This document shows, in pieces, positions 51,100-62,300 of a stretch of DNA of 64,000 bases. The notes under the pieces are model-generated. The model did no database searches and was not told where the DNA came from. It saw only the letters and a program-made list of their open reading frames with translations. The number at the start of each line of letters is the position of its first letter. Position 1 is the first letter of the stretch. The stretch spans positions 2,790,001-2,854,000 of the forward strand of contig JAUTDP010000001.1 of the NCBI GenBank assembly GCA_033439795.1, in the 5' to 3' direction. The translations under genes were made by a program, and so were the position numbers. The DNA is from Sordaria brevicollis (Eukaryota > Ascomycota > Sordariomycetes > Sordariales > Sordariaceae).

Positions 51100-51536
51100 T
51101 GTATAAGTAATTATTTGAATAGTAAATAATAAGCTAGGTATAAATTTGTATTTCCCTCTTTTTAGAAGATTCGGAGTTTAAATTTGAAAAAAAGGATAAA
51201 AAGGGGAGGTTTCTCCCCCTTTAATTAAGGAAAGTAAGAGGAAAATATTAAAGAGGATAATAATTTTATTTTTTACTCAAAGAACCTTTTTTACAAAGTT
51301 ATTAAATAACCCCCTTAAGGACTTCTAAGAGAATTAATTAATAAATTTACTTTTATTTAAAAAAGATAATAAGAGTAAAGTTTTACTTTACTCTTATTCT
51401 TCTTTTTATAATAGTAAAGTTGAGAATTATTAACCTTATTTACGTTTTTTAAATAAAGATCCCCAAATTGGTTCAATCCTTCGCTATAAGTTTGTGGTGT
51501 AGGCTCTATTTCCTTTGTGGTGTGGTTTTTGGTCCA
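51100..51536 (+). repeat. E0 3' LTR
   Basis: From TGTATAAGTAATT at 51100 (proposed start) to CAGTACA near 51536. The part from 51139 aligns with window positions 1-410. The outward end keeps TTTGTGGTGTAGGCTC and TGTGGTGTGG, whereas the corresponding inward end of the 5' LTR is fully converted. The 5' boundary is uncertain because its partner lies outside the window. Confidence 0.75.
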
Positions 51537-52440
51537 AATCAGTACAAGCCCGGATTATAAAATAGTTTATAATAGCGCGTAATCTATTATTTTAGGGCGT
51601 AAGAGTTATAAAAAGTAAAATATCTCTAGCCTATAATTAATATTCTTTTTACTATAGAAAAAAAGTAATAAGAAATCGATTATTTATCCGAAAATACTAT
51701 AATCCTTAACGCTAATAATATAAAATAGGATAAAGAAAACCCGAATAACGTATAAATATTGATAAATACTCCGAAACCGTATATTAATATACCCGGGCTA
51801 ATTATCGGCGTATTTACTAATATATCCTTCTATAATAAAGATTTCGGTATATATATAATCGAATTAAATAAATAAATAATATAGATTATATACCCGAAAA
51901 GCCTCTACGATAACTATCTTTATAATTTACTCATTTATAATATTAAAATCGAAGAATTTATTTTAAATAAAATTCTTTATAAAAAAGGCGAATATCTTAA
52001 AGTAAAATATATTATAGAAAAGTCGTAACTTATAATAAAATTCCGTTTTTTATTACTTAATATATTTAATCTAATTAAGCCCGTAGGTATTTAATTTAAT
52101 TAAAGGCTAAAAATAGTAAAAAATTAAATTAATAAAATTGAGTTTAATATAGAAGAAGGCTAGAATAAATACTATCTACTATTTCCGATTATATATAAAT
52201 TACGCCTCTAATTAAGCGGATATAATCTTACGGATAAATAAAATCGTTTTTTAATCGCCGTAGACTAGGAATAGCCTATCGCCGAATTGCTATAATTCTA
52301 TTCCTAATAAATTAAAAAATAACTTATTATAAAGACGGTAAATACCAGCTAATTCTCCTTCGTTCTCGTCAATAGTAGGGGTTTAGAGGATATAGCTTTT
52401 ATATATTTAGTATCGGCGCTTACTAAGGAAAGGGAAAGTA
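51537..52440 (+). pseudogene. Unrecognised degraded reading frame
   Basis: From about 51740 to 52440 one plus-strand frame reads through with a modest number of TAA/TAG interruptions. Examples are INIPGLIIGVFTNISFYNKD, IIYKLRL*LSGYNLTDK and FVLVNSRGLEDIAFIYLVSA. Composition shifts gradually from RIPed to normal towards 52440. It resembles no family I can name and could be a host gene fragment or a transposon gene. The first 200 bp after the LTR show nothing. Confidence 0.35.
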
Positions 52441-52692
52441 AGAAAGATATCCTATTCGGAAATAACGGGGAATAGGGATCGTAACCTCTTAATAATGAGC
52501 AAGTAGGTGGTAAAGGGAAATATGGACGGCATTAGGGCAAGCGAGGGGATAACCCAATCAGTCCTAAATAGGACGGTGGGTCGGAATTAGCTTGGTCGAA
52601 ATGGGCCGCGCACGTCGAGTGGGGTTTCGGAGGTTAAGTAAGTTTGAGCTGAAACTAACCGGCCATGCCGGCGTTGGAAGCTAAGTGAGGGG
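52441..52692. other. GC-normal flank left of the pogo element
   Basis: Base composition returns to normal and CpA/TpG are common. No open frame, tRNA fold or transposon end was recognised. This is probably unique sequence that RIP did not touch, the left half of the site into which the pogo-type element inserted. The right half is the island starting at 59666. Confidence 0.5.
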
Positions 52693-52694
52693 TA

Positions 52695-52803
52695 CTCGTC
52701 GGTTAGGTGTTGGTACTATGGGTGGGTCCAGCCAACCTCCTCTCTTAATCCCCTTCGAGAGTCGGGAGTTTTACCTATAACGCGCAAGGTCTATAACGCT
52801 CCA
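52695..52803. repeat. pogo-type element, left TIR
   Basis: It matches the reverse complement of 59526-59663 in blocks. It is nearly free of RIP changes, in contrast to the element body that begins about 30 bp further in. Confidence 0.8.
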
Positions 52804-52869
52804 GAACGCTCGCAACACAACAACTCTACCAAAACACACTCAAAAAATACGATAAAATATATAAATTAC

Positions 52870-53670
52870 TCGTAAAGACCGGCTCTATTTAGTAATACTA
52901 TTTCTTTATTAAAAAAAAGGTCGTAATATATTATTATAATATTAAAAAGCTATAGGTAGCCCGTATACACTACCACTTATACGATAATTTCTAATTTAGA
53001 TTTAAATTCCCTACCCTTATTTACGTCAATACTTTTAAAATTACTAAAATTATTTAATATAGTAATAATAACCCATATACGGCTAGTAGGTACCTTTAAT
53101 TTTTTGCCTACTACCGTTATAATTACTATAGTAACCTCTTCTTCTTTAAAATCTATAATAGCCTTTTCTTTCCCTTTTTTAGAAGGGGGAGGCTTGGCCT
53201 TTTTATATAGAGGAGGGTAGGGTATTAATATAATTAGTTTAATAAAAGAGGGCTTTACTTTTATTACCCTTTTAGTAATTAAATAAGGGTATTTCAATAT
53301 AAATAATAATTTTAGGAGGTTATTTTTATTGTTTAAAAAAATTTCGATAGAAGATGAATTCCCTTTCCTAATTTTTTTGGCTTTCTTTTTACTATAAATT
53401 TTGAAAGGTATATAATCTTTATATATTAAAGGTAAGGTAATCTTCCTTATTTCTTTAAATTGTTAATCCTTTTCGTCTTCGAAATTGGCTAAAAATGCTT
53501 TTATATCCTACTTTAATTATATAGCCTTCTATACTTTAATTTTAGGGATATAATATTCGAAGTTTTCTTTCTATAGGGTAATTAAATAATTACAGTAAGT
53601 ATTATTAATTATATATTTATCCTATCCTTTTTTAATTTTAAATACTTTATTATACTTTAGGTTATTTATT
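52870..53670 (-). pseudogene. pogo-type transposase, C-terminal part
   Basis: This is the minus-strand continuation of the transposase interrupted at 53679. The 106-codon stretch at 52977-53297 has stayed open and is Lys-rich, with KKAKPPPSKKGKEKA followed by DFKEEE. That suits the basic/acidic C-terminal tail of pogo/Fot1 proteins outside the catalytic domain. The assignment depends on being co-linear with the N-terminal part at 57330-59340. No catalytic residue lies in this segment. Confidence 0.5.
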
Positions 53671-53678
53671 ATAATAAA

Positions 53679-56600
53679 GAGAAAGTCTTTTCGCACTTAC
53701 CTCCATATCGTTTTGCACTTATCCCCACTTTTTTCGACCAATTACATAATACGGTTTAACCGCCCTCCTAAGCCGCGCCTTAGCGCCGTAATTTTCCTAT
53801 ACTTTTAATTAATAATAATAGGTATTATATTATTTCAAGGTTTAATTATATTAAAGTAGCCTAGACTCTAAACTATAACGTACGCACTACCCCGATATAT
53901 TTTTTATAGTGCATTTCTATAACGGTCTTATAGGGGATTTAGCACTATAGTCGTACTTTTTATACGTTATAATTAATTAAAATCGCTCAATTAAAGTTGC
54001 AATTTAATCGAACTTAATAGAATTTAATATATTAATTTATATTAATTTATATATTATTATTTTTATTTATATAATCGACGTATTTAATTATTAAAGTACT
54101 ATAATATTAGAAAGCCCCCTATTAATTACGTATATTACGCCGATCACCCTACGTATTAATTGGAATATTAATTAGCGCCGCTCTTTTTTTATTATTTTTA
54201 CCTCTATTATTACTTCTTCCTCCCTATAAAATTATACTTCCCCTCTCTTATCCTTTTTATTTAAATTTATTCTTATTATCGGGAGGGCGATTACGTCCTT
54301 TAATTTACGTAGTAGGAGGTTAAAAATAATCGGCTATATCCTCTACTTCTAAATTAACTCCTTCCTATTTAAATATATTTCGCTATATAAATAACGCTAT
54401 ATATATTAAAATAATTTAATTTTAATTAACTTTAGGCTATTTACCCCGGTTAGGGATAAGGCCGTTACGGTTATATCCTTTAAAACTTTGTAATAATATA
54501 CTTTAAAATTGCGTAAGTATAATAGAAGGAGGGGGGGCTCGAATATCGATTAGTATTATTAATTAGGGCGTATAAAATTCTTTAACGAAGGGAATATTAA
54601 TACGAAGGCGACCTTTAAACTTTATTATTTTATTAAATTCTTAATATTTTAAATATTTATCCTCGTTAATAAAATTTCTCTTTAATTATTAATATAGGTA
54701 ATAATCTATTTTATTTAATACAAATAATCGATTTTAATTAAAAAATTATTCAAAGATTATATACGAATATAGTAAATTAAATTACGTAATAAATTTACCG
54801 GTATATAATTCTAATTTATCGGGTTTTAATTTAATCGCCGATAGTATAATACCGAATATAATACAACGTTAATATACTACCTTATCGAAAGTAATTTAAT
54901 AAACCTTCTTAATAATTTTTATTACTTATAGTACGCGGTTATAATTAATTTTAGTACATTATATCTATTTCTCAATTTCGTTCTCGATTATACGTTTCTA
55001 ATTTTCGATAAGGGTAAAATTCTATATAATAGTAATAATAATAAAATTATTACTTATATTAGAATAATAATTAATTTACTATATATTATATAAGGATAAA
55101 TATAACCGAATATAAATATAATTTTTACCGTTAATAATATTAACTTTAAATATACGGTTATACAATTCGATTAGGGAGGTAGTACAATAATTAAAATTTA
55201 ACCTCTTATTAATATAATAAATTATTTACTCCTCCTTTACTATTATATACGTTTCTTTAAAATATAAGAAAATAGCCGTTTAATTTATAAAAAACGTATA
55301 AAGTTTCTCTTAATTAATATTAAAATCCTCTTCTATATACGTATAATAAGTATATTTCTATAAATTATAAAAATTAGACTATAAATATTCTACGGTATTA
55401 AGGATAAGATTTAACGCATTTATACTATTTATTAATCGATTTAAATTAATGACCACTTTTATATTATTTTTATTAAATTCTTCTAAATTCGTTATATTAT
55501 TAGGAATAATTAGCTCTATTAATTAAGCGGGTAATTAAATTAATATTAATATAGAAACCGATATCTCTTACTATACCCGCGTAGTTAATTAAGCGGTATA
55601 AATATTATTAACCCGGGTGGCTATTAACTTATTCTATTTTCTTTTAATATATAGAATTATATTCTTATTAATATAAAAGATATAGAATTAGGATTTAGTA
55701 GTAAAATAAACCTTCTAAATAACTATATATATAATAACGTTATAATTTATAATCGTTACTTTTAATTTATTAGCGTAAATAATTTTACAACGGGTATTAA
55801 CTTTATTTATTAATTAATTAAATCCCTTTTACCGCTCGTTATTAATTAAGCCAAAAATATAATTAAAAATATAATTAATATTACTTATACTAATAATTTA
55901 GAAAAACGTTAGGCCTTTATTATTAATTTTATATATATTATTATATATTTGGACCTAGGGATTTTCCTTCTATATTTACTCTCCCTATAAATCGGTTTAA
56001 AATAGTATAATTAATTTAATTTCTTTAATATTTTATTAATTAATTTCAAAATAAACCCTATATTCGTTAAAGAGCTTTATTATTTACTAAAAGGGAATAT
56101 ACTTAATTTCTATATCCCTTTTAAATTTATAATAAAGGTTAATAAATTAACGGTCGGTAAAATAGAAATTTAGAAATTATTAGCGTAATTCGTAAATAAT
56201 CTTACAATTAAATATACCCGGTTTATTAATATAAATAGCTACTAGAATTTTATATTCAACTTTAAAAATTAAATAAATAAATAATTTTTTAATATATTAA
56301 TAAATATAATATTTATAATTTTCTTAAAGTTCGAAAATTTACCTCCTATCATTATATAATAGCACTTTAATATATTTAACCTATAAGTATCCCTATTTTA
56401 CTATTAATATTAAACGAAAATAATTAATAATTTTATATAGCGCGCTAATAGAATATACGATTTCGATACGTACGTATTTAAAATCGTTAATTTAAATAAT
56501 AAAACGACTTTTAATAACGCTATACCCTAATTCGCGTAATTAAGATTTAATTACCGTTATTAATTTATTGAAATTATTATATTATATATTAAAAATAGGG

Positions 56601-57321
56601 TAATCGTTATATTTATAATTAGGGGCTAAGGCGGGGGTTTTATCGGGAAGTTCGTTATTAATTTCTATAGGGTCGTCGTCGTTATCGCTATTAATTTCGA
56701 TAAATTACGCTAATATTAATTCCAAAATATAAAGTACTTAATTATTAGGAATAGAAATATTAATCGTTAAAGTATTTTATATAAAAGTAAATAGGGTGGG
56801 AGGATTTTAATTAAAATTAGGGAGGAGGAGTATAGGGTCGATATTTTTATTTATAACGCTACGATCGCGTATACTTATCGGGTCGGCTATCTATATTATT
56901 ACGGTTAATTGGAAAAATATATAGAAAAATAATAAATTATTTCTTATTATAAATTAAATAATAGTAATTTATTTATTTTAATATTTAATAATACGTAGCG
57001 TAGTATTAATTAATTGAGTACAATATAATAATATAAAGGGTAGTAATTTAGTATAGAAAGGAAGTAAGGTATAAATATTAAAAAACGATTAAGTTAAATT
57101 GCGTTAGCTAATTTGGGTAGTAGTAGTGGTTAGTGCGAGGTTACGTACGGGTCTTGGCGCGTATTGGGCGCGTATTGAGTTGAAATTTGGTTTGGAGTGG
57201 GGGAGGGAGCGGGAATTGAGGTGTGGGAAGTGGGGATCAAAAATTTGGTATTATGTGATTGGTCGAAAAAAGTGGGGATAAGTGCAAAACGACATGGAGG
57301 TAAGTGCGAAAAGACTTTCTT
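53679..57321 (-). mobile_element. MULE (Mutator-like element) nested in the pogo-type element
   Basis: TIRs start GAGAAAGTCTTTTCGCACTT at 53679, with the inverse at 57302-57321, and match over about 80 bp. The flanks contain TATAATAAA on both sides, an 8- to 10-bp target duplication depending on where the terminal base is placed, as expected of MULEs. A minus-strand transposase fits the family. The subterminal 250 bp at the right end (57060-57321) are GC-normal, whereas the left end is mostly converted. TIRs are shared with the foldback MITE at 34696-35248. Confidence 0.8.
54150..56995 (-). pseudogene. MULE transposase remnant
   Basis: The minus strand reads, from about 56700 leftwards, an acidic stretch (NSDNDDDDPIEI) and then a segment fitting the MULE N-terminal zinc/FAR1-like region (ELGYSVIKSRFII then YVRIEIV). 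Further on come LTFFQIISISNIIYIFNYIF and FGLINNER, and KVYFTTKS*FYIFYINKNII. These resemble the MULE core: PLLxIVGxxxxNxTFxxxFAFL and CxWHINKNVL, with Cys, Trp and His changed by RIP. The catalytic DDE residues could not be placed with certainty. The family is supported by these blocks and the target duplication length. Confidence 0.65.
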
Positions 57322-57329
57322 ATAATAAA

Positions 57330-59345
57330 AATAATACTATTATTATTAAAAATAGGAGGAGCCTTTTTAATAATAGGGCCCTTCTTTTTCTTAGCCTAAC
57401 TTTTATATAGCGGCTATTATTTAAAATTAAAATTATCTTCGAATACGACCTTTTTATTAAAAATTATACTTATTCGCTAAATTTCCTTTAAACTTTCCTT
57501 TATATTAAATAATATTTTAACGGCTATTTTAGCATTTAAAACCTCTTTTATATATACCCTATTATTAATAATAATATAACGCCGCGGGTTTTATTTCTAA
57601 CCCTAACTTTAATACGGCGAAATTACAACTTTTATTAATCGAATAATATTTATTAATTATTAATAGAAACTTTTAACGCCACTTTAATATTAACGACGCT
57701 CTTTTTTAATAGGGAGCTAACAATATTAAAACGTTTTTAAATAATTAATAACTTAAAAGTATAAAGTATTTTATATAGCGTAATAATTTCAAAGCGTTTT
57801 AAAAATAAAGGCTCTTATCGTACTTTCATAAACTTTTATAATTAATTAAAAAGGACATTTATAACAATTTACGTATTAATTTAATAATTTATATAATAAT
57901 TCATTTAACGTTTCATATATTAGGTTTAAATAATTAAAACCTTATTTTTTCCTACCCTTTATATATATTATTACGTATAAACCCAACTTCTTTAATTTTC
58001 TTCTGATTATTTAAAAAAATTATATAATTAATTATTATAGTATTATTAATAATTTCGTCTACTAAGGCCTTCTAATAGGCCTTTTTTACTACTTAATATA
58101 TATTAACGTCTAAGGGTTAAAAGATATAATTAGTATAAGAGGGTAACGTAATAAATATAATATCGAAAGTATTATAATATTATAAAATACTAAAATTTTC
58201 GTATACTTTAAATCTATTTATAAATAATATTTTATATATCCTTAATTTGGTCGAAATAACCGTAATACCCTTAATTCTTTCGAATAACGGGGGGTAATTT
58301 AATAATAAACTAAATTAATTATCGATTATATAACCGTCGAAAGAGGGGGATAATTTAAAAGAATATTTATTAAAATATTTAACCTACTATATAATTCGAT
58401 AAATATTATTATATTTAATTATAATATTAATTATAATTATATTTAAATCGACTTCGTAATTAATTTATACGTTACCCTAAATTTATTTATTATATTTATT
58501 AATAAAAATAAGTTTATTTAAAATAAATTAACGTTAATTATATTTTTAATTATATTTGAAAAAAATAGGTTTAAATTTTACTATAATTTAGGTTTCAAAT
58601 ATTAGGAAGGATAGGATACTTTTTATTATAATAAATATAGCATTAATAATAATAAAACTTTCTTTATTATTAGGATTGAAAATAACCTTTCTTATACGTA
58701 CCTTATTCTTTACTAATAATACCTATTATTATAATAATTAATAAAAAAATTATATTAAAATAATATAGGAAATAAAATTAATAAAAAATATTTTTATAAT
58801 TCCTTTAATCTCCCCTATTTAAAAAGGAAACTTATCTATATTCTAAATATTCTCTTCCCTAATATTAAAACTAATATAAATAGCTTCAACTTTTTTAAAT
58901 TAATTTTTAAGGGAGTCTAATTAGCCTTTTACGCTTATACGTTTTATATCTTTAAAATTAACCGTTTTGAATTCGAACTTTAAATATTATTTCCTCTATT
59001 TAATTACCTATTATCTATATAATTAAATAAATAAGGGGGATAGTCTTTAATCCTTTAATTAATTAAATAATTTAACTAGGGAGGAATTAATTATAGGGAA
59101 GTAATTACAATTAGCAATCTAAATTACAATATTAAAAACTTTATCCTCCTCTTCAATTAATTTACTTAGGCGGTAGGTATTTATATTTATTAACAATAAT
59201 TTTTTATCCTTAATAAATATTACGTATTTTTTAATAATAGCTTTGCTAACGTTAAAGAATTCGCTAGCGTTTTTATAAGTAATCTTTTCTTTATTCTTAG
59301 CTTTAATATTAATCTTTAACCTAAATATAATCGCACGTATTACAA
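57330..59345 (-). pseudogene. pogo/Fot1-type transposase, N-terminal and catalytic part
   Basis: Reading leftwards from about 59320, the minus strand gives RLKINIKAKNKEKITYKNAS, a psq-type helix-turn-helix start, then EFFNVSKAIIKKYV. ISFNIREENI*NIDKFPF*I at about 58825-58885 matches the first catalytic block Y.IxxENIxNxDExGFxxG. RKVIFNPNNKESFIIINAIF at about 58600-58680 matches the next block of DDE_1 (RxxVxxPGNxExVTxIxAI). The protein binds the TIRs and cuts and pastes the element. It is broken by many stops and by the MULE insertion at 53679-57321, beyond which its C-terminus lies. Confidence 0.75.
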
Positions 59346-59525
59346 TAGCGGTTTGGCGTATTAAAAAGTGGCGGGCAGCCTTCTCCGTTCGAGTTGTAAC
59401 GTCGGGATCGAAAATAGGTATAATAAAATATATAATAAATAAATCTCGAAGAGACGAATAGAATAAAGGTATTTATAAAAAATTTAATAAAGGTTTGGTA
59501 AAGTTCTAGTAGATTATTGATTCTA
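59346..59525. other. pogo-type element 5' untranslated part
   Basis: Between the start of the transposase frame and the right TIR. It is moderately AT-rich with partial RIP. No distinct promoter motif is seen. Confidence 0.4.
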
Positions 59526-59663
59526 GAGCGTTATAGAGCTTGCGCGTTATAGGTAAAACTCCCGACTCTCAGAGGGACGAGGAGAGGAGGTTAGCTTGGC
59601 TGGAAGCGGGCCCCCAAAGGTAGGCCCCACACGGCCCATGGTCTGTGCAACCTAACCGACGAG
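59526..59663. repeat. pogo-type element, right TIR
   Basis: The inverse of the left TIR with an extra roughly 30-bp insertion between CCCACACGG and GGAAGCGGGC. It ends CCTAACCGACGAG followed by TA. Not RIPed. Confidence 0.8.
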
Positions 59664-59665
59664 TA

Positions 59666-60360
59666 ATGAAGATTCTTTGCTGCATGAGGAGGTTGGGATC
59701 ATGAAGTGGCTATAGCAACTTGTGATAAGCCTTCAAAGTATTGTATGCCGACAGATGTTGAAGCTGAAGTTCTTGGTAACAGCGGGGAAATATCTCTTAT
59801 TGCCTGGGTCCTCGGGTCATCTTTTCGCTGCGAGCTGCGAGGACGGTTGCAACGGCGCAAAAGCGTTGCTTGCACCGCACCTTTTCCTCGACCACGGTTG
59901 GTTGCATCTTGTCTTGTCGTTTTTTCGGACAGCCTGGGTGGATTGTGAGCGAGCTAGAGCAGCAAGGATCGTGACAAGCTGGTGACCTAGTTCTTGTTCA
60001 ACCCGAGTCGTCAATGTAAAGTCCTGCCAATACACGTGATGGACGCGTCCCGTCGTGTAAATAGCATAGGACAGAAAGGCAAAGCTCGTTCCCTATCTCC
60101 CGAGTCCCGAAGGCACACAAGGACACAGGAACACACAACCGTTCACACAAAAAGAGCTTGTCCTCCATTTGTGATGTTGCGGAGTTTGAAGATTTGAAGA
60201 TTTTTTTTCTCATCTCCGGGCTTCCCCTCTTCTTCCTCGGTCATCGGTCAAAAAGATAGGTCGGACAAAAAACCATAGCGAACATGGATAGTGTAGGTAC
60301 TATGGATTAGCATGGCCCGTTGACGCGGCCAGCCGGACCGAAGCCAAAATAGAAAACTGT
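59666..60360. other. GC-normal, non-RIPed island
   Basis: About 700 bp with ordinary base composition, abundant CpA/TpG and no similarity to the transposons around it. Five overlapping short open frames on both strands (59706-60213) have no recognisable domain and none stands out, so no gene is called. It is most likely unique host intergenic or promoter sequence. It contains a polypurine/polypyrimidine run at 60185-60240. Confidence 0.55.
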
Positions 60361-60526
60361 TGTTGTCAGATTCCAGGGTGGTATTCTGGGCCTAAATAGT
60401 ATAGACCAGTATACAACTGGTCAGTACTGCTAGCCACCCAGAAGGTCTTGGCAAATAAGGGATACCCCCAGCTCCCCCGACCAGAGCTCCAGAATCCTAT
60501 TCTCCACAGTTACACACAAATACACA
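60361..60526 (+). repeat. Proposed 5' LTR of E3 (Ty1/copia)
   Basis: It starts TGTTGTCAGATTCCAGG and ends AATACACA, directly before the RIPed interior of a copia element. TG...CA ends and position support an LTR of about 166 bp. The partner is outside the window, so the limits are inferred. It contains the inverted pair GACCAGT/ACTGGTC (about 60403-60423). It is not RIPed, unlike everything after it. Confidence 0.5.
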
Positions 60527-60559
60527 AAATCAATTAATCCTCCTATATAATCTAATAAT

Positions 60560-61800
60560 TAATAATCTAATATACTTATTACTATTAATACCGATAATAA
60601 TAACAATATTACTATTACTATTACGATATCTTCTTTAAAATAAATTAATAAAATAATTAATAATAACCCCTTCCTTACCGATAGCGACGATTAGGTCCGC
60701 TAGGAAGAAATATTATAAATTAAATATAATTTTAATATTATTAAAACCTAGCTCCTAGGCGAAATCGACGTACCCCGCGAACTTTTCTACTTTAAACCTA
60801 ATAATTTCCCTCTTAAATTAATTGCTAAATTCCGTATCGAAATAATTAATAAAAAGCTATATCTTTTTAAAACTAATTTCTTTCGTACTACGATAAATAA
60901 AGTTAGAAAAACCGTCGAAATTCCTTACTATTATTAAAATAATATTTTAATCGATAAAATCCCTACCGAAGAAAACCTAAGCAATTTCCAACTTTATTAC
61001 AACGTTAAAATTACTTACCCTAATAAAAAGAAGGATTAATTAAAATTCGAAATTAGAAATAAAGCTATAAAAGTTTAAATAAGATTTTTAATTAATTACG
61101 GATTTTAAAGCTTAGTTATAAAAAAAGAGTAGGATATTTAAATTTAATATAACCTCTTTAAATAAAAAACTTAATATAATATTACTAATAAATTCGTTAA
61201 TGCTCGTAAAGTTTATATTAATAATATCGCAATCCTTTGAAAAAAACCGATTAATTTTAATATTTAGCTCCAAAATTGGACTATAATTATAAATAATAAT
61301 ATTATTAAAGGAATTGGAGAATATATAAACGCTATATTTTAATATAATAATTTCTATATTATTATTAAAATTATCTAACCTAACTACGCTAATATAATAT
61401 AAAAATTTAATAATAAAATGGAAAATAATATTTTAAAATATATAGAAATATATAAAGATTTTAAAAAGTAAAATATAAATAATCGCTATAATATTACAAC
61501 CCCTATAGGTAAAAATAATTATAGGGCGTTTACTATTAAAATCGATAATTAAATTTATTATTATATTAATAATGATAATAAAATTAATAATTATTAAAAA
61601 GCTAATAATAAAGACGTTTATTAATAAAATAAAAATAAGAAGCCTAAAAGCAATATAAATAAACGAAAATAAACGTCGGATAATTCCGAAAATATACGTA
61701 AGAAATAAAATTCGAAAAATAAAAAGGGTAAAGGTAAAGATTTCCCTATATATAAAATATACGAAAAAGGACTTTACTTTTTTAAAGAATATTAATACGT
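60560..61800 (+). pseudogene. gag: E3 gag remnant with zinc knuckle
   Basis: The frame ends in a Lys/Asp/Asn-rich linker (about 61550-61735) and the motif YKIYEKGLYFFKEY at 61751-61792. This is CX2CX4HX4C with all four ligands turned to Tyr. The upstream segment, from about 61200, is the capsid-like part of copia Gag, in which only scattered hydrophobic blocks can be followed. Confidence 0.65.
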
Positions 61801-61989
61801 AAATTTAAACGTTAAATTTAAAATTTTTAAACTATATCCCTCTATTACGCAAATTGTTAAAATTAATATTACGAAGGACGTTAATTTAATTAAGAAAATT
61901 AAAATTATTAAAAAAAAGGCTATTAAGATAATAAAATTTAAATTTACGTAATTCCCTAAGGAGGAATATAAAATAACTTTCTAAATTGG

Positions 61990-62300
61990 TAATAAAAATA
62001 AACGAAAAGAATATCCCCTCAAAAATTCAATTATTTTAAATTCGGGGAACTCTCTCTATATATTTAATAAAATTATTTATTTCTACTACTTTTATTATAT
62101 TAATCTAAATAATTATTTATAAATAAATAACTCCCGTATTAAAATTCAAAATTTTAAGGAAATTAACGTCGTTATTAAAAGTAAAAAAAGTAATTTAAAA
62201 CTACGGTTAAAAAAAATCGCATTTTACCTTATTTTCATTATTAATTTTATTTCCCTTTTCTTATTACGAAAATAAAATTTCTATTAGGACTATCGACTTT
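61990..62300 (+). pseudogene. pol: E3 aspartic protease
   Basis: At about 62026-62070 the frame reads SIILNSGNSLYIFN, corresponding to the copia protease site xILDSGxSxHIxN with Asp to Asn and His to Tyr changes. Copia proteases process the single Gag-Pol polyprotein. The domain follows the zinc knuckle after a charged linker, as usual. It is inactive because of the catalytic Asp change and stops. Confidence 0.72.

Larger units (their letters stand above)
1..51536 (+). mobile_element. E0: Ty3/gypsy LTR retrotransposon, split by nested insertions
   Basis: Two direct copies of a roughly 430-bp sequence lie at the window start and at about 51100-51536. Between them the expected gag, reverse transcriptase, RNase H and integrase pieces appear on the plus strand in correct order. 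They are interrupted by a Helentron (5503-16932), E1 with E2 inside it (17475-32153), a MITE (34696-35248) and a second Helentron (35784-47259). The joins make protein sense: RT ends at 5502 and RNase H resumes at 16933; RNase H stops at 17474 and resumes at 32154. Every frame is heavily RIPed. Identity as Ty3/gypsy rests on domain order and motifs. That the two LTR copies bound the same element is inferred, and the part between integrase and the 3' LTR is unexplained. Confidence 0.75.
52695..59663 (-). mobile_element. pogo/Fot1-type Tc1-mariner element interrupted by a MULE
   Basis: Terminal inverted repeats begin CTCGTCGGTTAGG on both sides and extend over 100 bp (52695-52803 and about 59526-59663). 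Shared inner blocks are TCCAGCCAA, ACCTCCTCTC, GAGAGTCGGGAGTTTTACC and TATAACGCGCAAG. Both ends abut a TA dinucleotide, the Tc1-mariner target. The minus strand carries a pogo-like transposase remnant. Removing the MULE leaves about 3.3 kb, larger than typical fungal pogo elements (near 2 kb). The right TIR has roughly 30 extra bases. Confidence 0.8.

Noticed and set aside
52560..52760. Possible 5S rRNA or tRNA gene in the GC-normal stretch
   Set aside because: The sequence does not match conserved 5S internal blocks or a tRNA cloverleaf, and its right part is the TIR of the pogo-type element.
53679..57321. hAT superfamily assignment from a perfect 8-bp ATAATAAA flank
   Set aside because: The transposase remnant fits MULE blocks better, no hAT dimerisation motif was found, and the flank can be read as 9-10 bp.
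59706..60213. Five short overlapping open frames in the GC-normal island
   Set aside because: They occur on both strands, lack recognisable domains, and overlap each other as expected for random GC-normal DNA.
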